Shown: piece by piece, positions 55,071-64,000 of the stretch
How positions within the stretch are numbered: the first letter of the stretch is position 1
Layout of the letters: every line of letters begins with the position of its first letter
Assembly (NCBI GenBank): GCA_963556195.1
Contig: OY744522.1
Location: 35,176,483 to 35,240,482 of the forward strand
DNA length: 64,000 bases
Reading direction: 5' to 3'
Source of the DNA: Sepiola atlantica
Taxonomy: Eukaryota; Mollusca; Cephalopoda; Sepiida; Sepiolidae
Program-made: the position numbers and the translations under genes
Notes under the pieces: generated by a model
What the model saw: the letters and a program-made list of their open reading frames with translations, nothing else
Told to the model about the DNA's origin: nothing
Database searches by the model: none

Positions 55071-55440
55071 TTTGTCGTTATTTGAGGAAATGAACTTAAA
55101 ATGTTAAGTAATCTAAAATTCTACTAAGGTAACGGTGTTACTCGACAATGTTAGCCGGTAAAATTGAGACCAGACATTAAAGCAAATAATTGCAGTAAAT
55201 ATTCATACTGTTCTCAATAAATCGAATAATAGTGACAAAAAAATTGAAATACTGTAAAATATTTAATCTAAAATACAAATTACGATTTAAGAATCAGGTC
55301 AAATTACTATCAAGGTAATTGTTTGCGTGGACCGTAATAAGTTTTCTCCTTTTAGCATTGTTTATGTGCTGGGAAACATCGTTCAATAATACAAAACAAA
55401 TGTAATATATCTATAATTTAATAATAATAATAATAATAAT

Positions 55441-55480
<40 letters not shown>

Positions 55481-56576
55481 AATAAATAAATAATAACTTG
55501 TAATTTTCTTCCATTACAAAAGTTATCGTTTCTGTTTTATTCACACGTGGAATTTAGACCGTTCGGTCGTTTACTAGGTGAGTCATATTTTCATAATATG
55601 TACATGGAATCAGTTGATAAGCATGAAACAAACTAATTAAAAATATTCACACAGAAACATGTTTAAAGCATTCATGATCTCAAATATTTCGTCATGTCAA
55701 ATATTTATCATGAACCTAAAAGAGAAATGTTAATGGAAGTTTCTTTGGATTTATTCTGTGACTAATCACTTGGCCAGGGAATTTAGTGGAACGATAAAAA
55801 AAAAAAGTGACTTTGTGAATATTTGGCATGTTCGTGTTCTTTTATCCCTAAGTCATCTGTCCAGCTATGATAAATGAATAGAGATGGCTACATAGTGGAG
55901 CATGCATCCACACAAAATCAACTTCCCTATTTTTGGCACCTTCGACTCATCTTTATGTAATTATATATCTAAAGATTTATGCATACACTCTTGAGAAGAT
56001 CTATATCATTAGAACTGGTTATATCAATGAATAAAGTGTAAATTCAATTGGGTCGGAATTGGTATAGTTTTACTTTTACTAATTTCACGCCAGTGACCCC
56101 TTAATTAAGACTTTTCATTCAACTATAGGGACCAACAGATATGCTGGTCCTTAACAATGGTTTGATAATGTTGTACTATATCTGTGGGTTTTGTTATTAA
56201 ATGTGTTTTTGCGATTATAATATCTTTTTTTTTTTTAAACTGCAATTTCTCCTATATACATAGCATTTCTTGTTATTTGGGGTTTTCTTGGTATATTGCC
56301 TTGGTATATTATGTTTCTTGTTAAACAGTTATTTTGTAGGGGGCAATGTTCCCTAATTTTATAGTTACAGTTTACCTTTCTTATTTGTATTTGGATTATT
56401 ACTATTTCTATCATTAGTATTTCTTGTGTTTTTATTATTGTTATTATTTACATTAGTTATTGTACACGATAAATTTAACACTCTTTGGAAATTAAAGAAA
56501 AAACGTTATATCTTGGCCAATAATTGATCCCTTAAAATTCAAAGTGCATCTATTAAAGGACCTTTTGCCGAATACA
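55071..56576. other. Spacer with (AAT)n/(TA)n
   Basis: The compound microsatellite lies at about 55418-55475. No exon was recognised. Confidence 0.35.
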
Positions 56577-57300
56577 GTTTACCCGGAGACGCCACCCTGA
56601 GCCTTTACGATGGCCCCTAGACTGGATCTGAACCTGGAGCATGTAGCGTTTAGTTCGTCCTTGGTGTTGAAAGTGTCTTTCTCAATCGAGTTCCACACAT
56701 AATAGTTCATGAGGTTGCAATCAGGTGAGTTGGGGAAGATCAAATAGTCTTTTACAAGTTTCGTGGAGGTGTGACATGGAGGCGAGTCCTGCTGCCACAT
56801 GTATAACCTTGCTGTAGCCACACTCATCACCCAATGTTTGGCAAATCAATATAGTCATTTGAATTGAGTCTGAGTCCCTTTTTGAAGATGCGGTGTGGCA
56901 TGACGTGGCCTTCACTGGAAACAGCCAAAGACCATCACAGTTTGAGGGAACTTGGTCTTCATGACACATGATTTTGTGCAGACTGTAGGCTAGTCACCTG
57001 TTGTCATGCATGTTTGATGGAACTTGGTCTTCATAAATCGTGAGACTTAGTGTGGACTGTAGACAAGACACCTTTTATTATGAATGTTGTGCAACTTGTC
57101 CTGAGAAGAACCAGAGCATCTCCGGCTCGACTTGGTGTTTGACCTTGCTGAGGAGTTTCTTGACTTCCCTAAAGTGGTTTTCTTGGATCTTTGCAGTGAG
57201 TAGTTGGTCCTTGCAACTCTTATATGAGAAGATCCTTGTCCAGCGCTTTCTTCAATGACACCTATCTCTCTTGCCAAGGTCTACATTGACTTACTGCACA
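56577..57300 (-). pseudogene. Mariner-type transposase relic (second copy)
   Basis: From 57290 down, broken frames give AREIGVIEES (helix-turn-helix end), LTAKIQENHFREVKKLLS, a FFSGQVAQH stretch, LAYSLHKIMCHEDQVPS, then TARLYMWQQDSPPCHTSTK, FPNSPDCNLMNYYVWNSIEK and CSRFRSSLGAIVKAQGG at the C-terminus. The order matches a mariner transposase, and the catalytic Asp of WQQD is kept. Asn replaces Asp in the final NLMNYYVW motif. A direct duplication of the KTKF/HNRW region (about 56950-57040) is visible. The reading frame is broken in several places. Confidence 0.8.
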
Positions 57301-57823
57301 TTGTTTTGCAGCTTCGAAAAATTTTGTCTGCTACGATACTTTCTGCTAGCCACTGCTTCCACATCTCCATCACAATTCTCCAGCTCACAGCCTTCAAGGA
57401 ACATTAAACTCCAGCTTAGATTTTCAAATATGTTAATCCGACACGAATCCCCTTCCAATATCCTGGTGCTTTTCAATCGTCCATGGTCTCTAGCTTTCAA
57501 ACCAACAAATAATACACAGAACCAGCTATCCGTTGCACGTAACAGCTATTAAATACTTCAAATGGTTCTGAAATTTATCCCACACACCAGGTATTTGTAT
57601 TTGACACTTTTTCTTTGCATTTTACTTTTTTCGTTTTACGACTGTCATTTAATATTTTATTATTGTAAACTTTGATGATCATTTCTAAATTCTCGCAGCA
57701 GCTGTTTAAAGTAATTTTTCTTGGTTATTTTATGCAGACAACGAGTTATGGAAAAATGTTTATCGATAAGATTTAGGAATTTCTTACCTAGTTTAGTTTA
57801 ACCAAATGATATTATTTTTGTAT
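57301..57823. other. Spacer, possibly the mariner N-terminus
   Basis: The minus-strand frame 57500-57291 (GDVEAVASRKYRSRQNFSKL) joins the relic and may be its N-terminal part, but a mariner paired-type domain could not be confirmed. Confidence 0.35.
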
Positions 57824-57831
57824 CTTGTTTC

Positions 57832-58665
57832 GGTGATTGTTTACTGTAGGGCTGAAAAAATATTTTATTAATTTTAGGAGAGTCAAAGAAAGGGAAGATA
57901 ATTCTAGTTTCAAGTTTCAACCACACTTTATCTTAAAATGGATTTTAACACTCTGAACTTGCAGCATATTTTATATTTAACCAGAGATAATGCCAAACTA
58001 ATAGACTTCTTGCAAGCGCACAAATTAATTTCAGGTGCGTTTTTTGGTAACCGTGACGGCGAGAGATGCAGCAACGTAAATTCCTTTAATAAAAAAATAT
58101 GTGAGACCAGGTATGACGATTGTGTCTGATTGTTGGTGAGTGTACGATCGCCTAGGTGCCGAAGGATTCCATCATTTGCATGTTAATCGCTAATACAATT
58201 TTATTAGTCCACTAACATGTACCACAACCAACCACGTAGAACGAATGTAGAATGAGTCGAAGAAAAGGAATAAAGTTGAATGTGCCACCCGCACGCAAAT
58301 GGTGGAATCGTACCTAGCTGAATTTATGTGGAAACAAAAATTCCGAAAGGACACTGCACTGGGAACTATTTTCAAACAAATTGATGAATTTTACCCAGTG
58401 TAAAACTCATTTATTTCAAAAAATTTATTTACCTTGTTTCATGTTTTTTTTTTCCCTTCCATTTACGTATTTTTCTACTTTTTCTTTCTTCTGTGATAAT
58501 TAATTTATTTTAATAAATCATTTTATTTTTCATTGGTGCCGAATGCGTTGTGATTGTCTTATTCCTAAATTATCCTTAAACTTGAAACTAGAGTTATCTC
58601 CCCTTTATTTGACTCTTCTAAAATTAAAGATATTTTTTTAGGGGGCCCTACAGTAAACAAGCACC
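57832..58665 (+). mobile_element. Merlin DNA transposon derivative with perfect 8-bp TSD
   Basis: The inverted ends GGTGATTGTTTACTGTAGGG and (inverse) GGTGCTTGTTTACTGTAGGG bound 834 bp and pair over about 90 bp. The identical 8-bp CTTGTTTC flanks both sides (57824-57831 and 58666-58673). The plus strand encodes an N-terminus (MDFNTLNLQHILYLTRDNAK, then LIDFLQAHKLISGAFFGNRD). After an internal deletion come remnants of a GMTIVSDCW-like segment. With breaks follow NHVERMWNE-like text containing the last catalytic Glu (about 58235), and MVESYLAEFMWKQKFRKD ending EFYPV and a stop near 58402. The layout D..D..E with CW and MW contexts is that of Merlin/IS1016 transposases. The first catalytic Asp region is absent, so it cannot move itself. 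Confidence 0.85.
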
Positions 58666-58673
58666 CTTGTTTC

Positions 58674-59027
58674 TTATATTTAATTTCAATATTAGCTTAA
58701 CAACTGTCTTTTATGAGCATTGGGTCAATGAGTTCGAAAGGGTAAACATAATGCGATAAAAAATTGTGTATAAAAATGGTTTTATATTATTTTTTAAAAA
58801 TAATATTTAATGAGACACCATTTCGACTTTTAAATCTATTTAATACAACACATGTAATTTGAAGAAAAACACATTTGAAATGTGTAAATATGCTACAAGA
58901 AGTGTGATTTTCACAAAATGGAGTCTTACGGGATGCTGCCATGTTTTTTTTGTATTATTAAAACGTCTTTCCCCCCCCCCCCATTACTATATTGATTTTA
59001 ACTCCAAAACGTTCTTAATGTCATAAT

Positions 59028-59081
<54 letters not shown>

Positions 59082-59139
59082 CGCCTATAAAGAAACTTTT
59101 TAACCCTTCAAACTCATCATTAACCAAGCAACGTTAGAG
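58674..59139. other. Spacer with a long (TA)n
   Basis: A (TA)n tract of about 25 units lies at 59031-59080, and a C run at 58972-58982. No gene was recognised. Confidence 0.4.
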
Positions 59140-59590
59140 ACATAACTTAAATAACATTTTGTTAAGAGTTATTGCTAAGTCTACATTCAATAGAACTAGG
59201 AATATGTTTTATAATTTATGAGAGGACAGTTGAACTTTGGGTTTACATATATTGAGTTAGCATTATCTTAAATACGGCTCATATGTATTTTTATCAGAGT
59301 TGAAAGTGATATCTAAAAAGTTTGTTATTTTTATGTTTGCTAATCATTCAACTCTTACACCCATTTTATTCATTTCCATATATAATCTTTTTGAAGTTTT
59401 CACTTTTGACCTTGTTTGAGACCCTTATTATAGCAAAGCCATCATCTTTATATTGGCTGTTATCACCGTTTTCAAATATATTTGTCAGGATGTACATAAT
59501 ATATAAGCCTACAGGATCTGATGTTACTGCAGAATCTAAGGTCCGAATTGCAAGAGCATAGGAATTTGTCATTACAGTCTTTATCCATTA
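59140..59590 (-). pseudogene. Decayed reverse transcriptase fragment
   Basis: A minus-strand frame (59572-59366) reads PVGLYIMYILTNIFENGDNS then QYKDDGFAIIRVSNKVKSEN. YxDDG followed by AIIR resembles the catalytic block of a reverse transcriptase family with YRDDGLAI. Further down, after stops, IIKHIPSSIECRLSNNS (about 59210-59160) matches the usual segment after that block. The element type could not be settled. It is dead. Confidence 0.5.
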
Positions 59591-61059
59591 ATCGTTATTA
59601 ATGATCTTTACCGATCTACACTTCTTGATGATGTGGATTTTATTGTTAGTTATTATATTACATGTATGTATGCACACATGTATAGAGACATATTTTCTTT
59701 TTATATTAATGCCCCCCTATATGGGTTTTAATATTAAAAACTCTCCTAATATAAAGTTTCTATTATGTGTACAATTATTGTAACCTCCAATGTATGATTT
59801 AATAATTTACCTCTATTGCTGAATCTTATTATCTCTAGTTTCTTAGTTGACTGTGTTTTTGTTTATCTTAAGATTCTATTGTTGGTGTTGTTTTTCTTTT
59901 CATGTTAACTCCAAAAGTATTTAAACAGTAAAGTATTGTTTCTAAATCTTTCATTGTTAATGGAAGATTCATGATTATATAACCTGATTTTAAACGAATT
60001 TGCTGTACATTTCTAAACTTTCTTTTCTTTTGCAGGTATTGTTCCTATAGAGGTTGAGGTTTTCTCCTTTTACTAATAATTAAACCTAAACTGTGTCCGA
60101 TAAATAAAATTTGTATTTTGTTGGCTTGAATTTTTCTAGATTTCTCTTTAATTTCTTTCTCTATAATTAAGATATAATATTGTTAAATAATATTTACAAC
60201 ATAGTTAAGTTCGTAAAACAATCACGTAAGCAAAAACAAACACGTTTTTCCTAATGTTTAGTTAACATTATAATCTTGCTTCTCCTCTCTTTGAAAATAG
60301 TTAATTATATTCATTTACGAAGAAATGTTTACTTCTTTAAAATAAAATATTTTTAGCGCAGAAAAAATATTTTCCATAAGATGGACGAAAAATACCAATA
60401 AATTGTCAATAATAAATTTATTCAGTGTCAGATATCCAATCAATGTCCGCAAAGTTCATACAAAAATATCTGCCCCATAAACAAAAAATATACATTGGAT
60501 GGGTAAAATTCTTTAGGGTAGAATGATTTTCGGTCAAATTCTCCAGTGGTAGATTGGTCAGAAGGACCCTTATAAGGTCGTTTTAAATCCATAAAATCCT
60601 ATCACACAGGAAATTTATTTATCTACAAAGTTTCCCAATGTGTATTATTTTTTTTATAACTTATTGGTGATATACAAAAAAAGTGAACGTATCCACACAA
60701 AATTATATAAAAAAATCCCGACTTAAACAAATTGTCAGTTGATTTTTTAAACATAACTTTGGTATATTTACATTTTAACCTCATTGCTCTTTTTAAGAAA
60801 GCGCTTGCGGCTCAAAATATTGGAAAATTTCTCTATAAACGACCATAAATCAGTGTCATTTAATGAATTCATTTGAAGATGATTACTTTTTATGCTGTGT
60901 TCTTGGATTGAAGAATGAATGAATTGGAAATTGTATCGGAATCAGGAATTTAGAACAGAATCGGTAATTGTATTGGAATCGGGAAAAATACTGTAATCGT
61001 CCCATCACTAATTTTCTTCACATCTGAGTTCGATTTCGTCTTATTGTCTTACACTTTTT
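59591..61059. other. Unannotated AT-rich spacer
   Basis: Possible further remnants of the RT element occur up to about 60060. Nothing else was recognised. Confidence 0.3.
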
Positions 61060-64000
61060 GCAAACAAACTGGTTGTCCTTTCTCTCAAACTACCAGTAAT
61101 TCCACTGCACTTTTTGCGTCCCCAATGTCTGCATGTACCACCGAAAATTGAGTTGCACCCGACTCCCGTACCACAATCTGACCATGGGAATTTTCTTGTT
61201 TCTGGGGATTTCCAACACTACATTCATTTCCAAAATTACATTCACTCTCAGACTTTTGCTTTCCATAGCATTTCATGTTTTTAACTGAAGTAAACCTTTC
61301 ATTGTTTTACAAGCAAGTGCTAAATCATCAGCATCCAGCATCTCTATCGGACAACCCATCCGGAATTATCTGGGCAATGCTTCTAAGACACAAATGAAAA
61401 GCAATGGACTCAGCATAGAGCTCTGATGTAATCCTACTTTAACATTAAAGCTTTCACTAAATGTGCTGTTTATTCCAACACGACTTTAAGCATTTCTGTA
61501 CATTGTTTGAACAACCTTAATTAACCACTCGTTTGCCTCTTGGCACTCTATCAAAAGCTTTCTCCAGATCCATAAAAGCAAAATACAGGTTCTTCTTCTT
61601 ACCAAGGAACTTCTCTTGCATTTGCCCAGGCATAAAAAACTGCATTTCATCTATGCTTATCTGACTTATTATTCTCTCAACCACTTTCAGAACCTGATCC
61701 ATCAACTTGATCCATCAACTTTAAGCATCAACTTGATCCATCAACTTGATCCATCAACTTTAAGCATCAACTTTAAGCATCAACTTGATCCATCAACTTT
61801 AAGCATCAACTTGATCCATCAACTTTAAGCATCAACTTGATCCATCAACTTTAAGCATCAACTTGATCCATCAACTTTAAGCATCAACTTGATCCATCAA
61901 CTTTAAGCATCAACTTGATCCATCAACTTTAAGCATCAACTTGATCCATCGACTTTAAGCATCAACTTGATCCATCAACTTTAAGCATCAACTTGATCCA
62001 TCAACTTGATCCATCGACTTTAAGCATCAACTTGATCCATCGACTTTAAGCATCAACTTGATCCATCAACTTTAAGCATCAACTTGATCCATCGACTTTA
62101 AGCATCAACTTGATCCATCAACTTGATCCATCAACTTTAAGCATCAACTTGATCCATCGACTTTAAGCATCAACTTGATCCATCAACTTTAAGCATCAAC
62201 TTGATCCATCGACTTTAAGCATCAACTTGATCCATCAACTTGATCCATCAACTTTAAGCATCAACTTGATCCATCGACTTTAAGCATCAACTTGATCCAT
62301 CAACTTTAAGCATCAACTTGATCCATCAACTTTAAGCATCAACTTGATCCATCAACTTGATCCATCAACTTTAAGCATCAACTTGATCCATCAACTTTAA
62401 GCATCAACTTGATCCATCAACTTTAAGCATCAACTTGATCCATCAACTTTAAGCATCAACTTGATCCATCGACTTTAAGCATCAACTTGATCCATCAACT
62501 TTAAGCATCAACTTGATCCATCAACTTGATCCATCGACTTTAAGCATCAACTTGATCCATCGACTTTAAGCATCAACTTGATCCATCGACTTTAAGCATC
62601 TGTAATTACCTCTACATTGAGCTTCCCCTTTATCTTTGTAGCAGTTGACAATTGTACTAAGTTCCCAGTCTTTTGAAATTATCTCTTCTATTATCATCTG
62701 ATTTTTCAAGTCTGATCATTTCATCCGCAGCTTTCAACATTTCAGCAACAACGCCTGAGGACCCACCAGACTTACCCGTCTTCATCTTTCTCACCACTTC
62801 CCTTACCACTCCTTCCTCAATTCTTATAGCTGGACCTGATACTGCTTCTGCAACTTCTGGTTTTTCCTGGCTCCGTGGAAACTCAGTATTCAATAATTTC
62901 CCATAATGGCATTTTCAAACATCCCTCTTGTTCTGTTCATTTGTTGCCACAACTCAATTGTCATTTCGAATGCACTTCTCTCCAACAATACCCATATTTG
63001 TCTTTGCCATCTGTTAAGTTATCCTGAATACTTTATTCTTTTGTAGTATATTTGGCTTTCTCAGCCTCCTTGGCTTTTTATATCGCTCTTATCGCTTTCC
63101 TCTTTTCCACCAGATAGATTTCCTTATACACTAAACATTTTATCCATTGGCGCCACCGTTTCTACTTTTCTTTGATACACTTCTCAACTTTCTCATTCCA
63201 TCACCATATAACCCTATGCTTTGGGAGTTCTTTCGTCCACCCACAAGTATGATCTGTTACCTCTTTTAACCTATTCCACTGTTCTTTCACACTTTCAGAA
63301 GTAGATCTGGTAACCGACAGTTTCCTAACTTTGTCTCTAAACTCGTGTTTCACGTGTTCTTTGTTCAACCTTCACACCTTTCTCCTGGAGATAAACTTTC
63401 TCTTTACCTCATGAGATTTCTTCTGCTTGAAATTTTAAATAACCGGATTATGTTGTCACAAATTCTTCATCAGGTACCACTTTCACATCATTCAAGAGCT
63501 TTCTGTCCCTTTTCCTAACCAGCAGATAGTTTACCAGAATCTTTGCTGTACTGGATACATATATAATTAGTGTGCTTTCCTTTTTCCTAAAAAGAGTGTT
63601 TTCAACCAACATGTCCATTGCAAGACCAAATCCAAAAATTCTTCCTCCTTCAGCATTCCTAGAACCATATCTATTGCCTCCATGCACACCCTCAAAATCA
63701 CCAGGGGTCTTTCGAACATGACCATTCAAATCTCCTGCCACAGCAAGCATTTCCTTCTCATCAACTCAACCAGTCACCACAACAAGCCTGTCATAGAACT
63801 CATCCTTTGCGTCCTTACTCAAACCACATTGTAGTGCAGAAACAGATATTGCTGTGAATATTTTCTCACCAACCATCAACTTAATCAGAATCATTTGCAC
63901 GCTTAACATCAATCACTTTTTCTACCCATTTCTCTACAATAAAACTACCAACATCACCTGTTTCATTTTCATTTCCAATCTAATACAGCTTATAACTTGC
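61060..64000 (-). mobile_element. LINE ORF2 (endonuclease, RT, Cys/His tail), degraded and interrupted
   Basis: Read from the right edge down: the end of the endonuclease (MLAVAGDLNGHVRKTPGDFE, GVHGGNRYGSRNAEG and NYLLVRKRDRKLLNDVKVVP at 63750-63460), a linker, and the start of the RT (TEFPRSQEKPEVAEAVSGPA, VVREVVRKMKTGKSGG and WELSTIVNCYKDKGKLNVEV at about 62890-62610). A minisatellite interrupts (61692-62600), then come MDQVLKVVERIISQISIDEM and KKKNLYFAFMDLEKAFDRVP. A deletion relative to the copy at 47 kb removes about 36 bases after RVPR. The RT end (LDADDLALACKTM, where YADD is changed) and the RKKCSGIT tail near 61110 complete it. The 5' end lies beyond the window. Confidence 0.85.
61692..62600. 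repeat. Minisatellite: dimers of two 13-mers, about 70 monomers
   Basis: The array alternates ATCAACTTGATCC and ATC(A/G)ACTTTAAGC, mostly as 26-bp dimers with occasional doubled first monomers. The G variant (ATCGAC) is scattered. It sits inside the LINE reading frame between NVEVITD and QVLKVV. The LINE's own codons there (complement GATCCAT/CAGAACCTGATCC) resemble the monomer, so the array probably grew from LINE sequence. 13 and 26 are not multiples of three, so no repeat protein results. Confidence 0.95.

Overview
The window reads as nuclear DNA of an invertebrate animal, most likely a mollusc and probably a coleoid cephalopod. That placement is inferred from the AT-rich composition, the long (TA)n and (CA)n tracts, and the mix of LINE, mariner, Merlin, Ty3/gypsy and SINE remnants; no single gene proves it. 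No prokaryotic operon, rRNA or CRISPR array is visible, and no complete protein-coding gene lies in the window. The one credible host gene is on the minus strand. A 79-nt exon (38793-38871) and a terminal exon (22920-23200) have good splice signals and compatible phase across an intron of about 15.6 kb. The encoded C-terminus has a PLDLT (CtBP-type) motif, basic patches and a long Asp/Glu tail, as in nuclear regulators. The gene's upstream exons were not found.

Layout. 1-5.4 kb: a degenerate minisatellite, a LINE 3' end and a 1.46-kb element with 210-bp inverted arms. 5.8-8.5 kb: a mariner relic and a LINE C-terminus. 10.1-13.0 kb: a palindrome with two opposed hammerhead-ribozyme motifs, then a three-level nest (LINE fragment inside a Merlin element inside a Merlin-like MITE). 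13.5-21.4 kb: a tRNA-derived SINE, a LINE 3' end, two U2-snRNA-headed SINE copies, a third hammerhead hairpin and several foldback elements. 22-39 kb: 3'UTR, last exon and intron of the host gene; the intron holds foldbacks, LINE ends, an AT-rich tandem array and a scrambled Ty3/gypsy remnant. 41-45 kb: a U2-headed SINE with target-site duplications, a hAT-like MITE and a 1-kb tandem array of 80-90-bp units. 47-52 kb: a LINE reverse transcriptase, a mariner fragment, the second double-hammerhead palindrome, tRNA-SINEs and another foldback. 54-60 kb: an LTR-leader minisatellite, a mariner relic, a Merlin element with a perfect 8-bp target-site duplication and a decayed reverse transcriptase. 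61-64 kb: a LINE ORF2 on the minus strand whose RT region is split by a 0.9-kb minisatellite.

Most notable signal: two palindromes 38 kb apart (10147-10345 and 48508-48675) carry, in each arm, a type-I hammerhead fold: CTGATGA, stem II, GAAA, a 3-bp stem III, a UA cleavage dinucleotide and a bulged stem I. The two share their outer part and differ completely in their centres. With the single hammerhead at 16938-17001 and weaker look-alikes in other foldbacks next to (TA)n tracts, this suggests a family of palindromic ribozyme-bearing mobile elements. A second notable signal is a SINE family headed by the 5' part of U2 snRNA (three copies).
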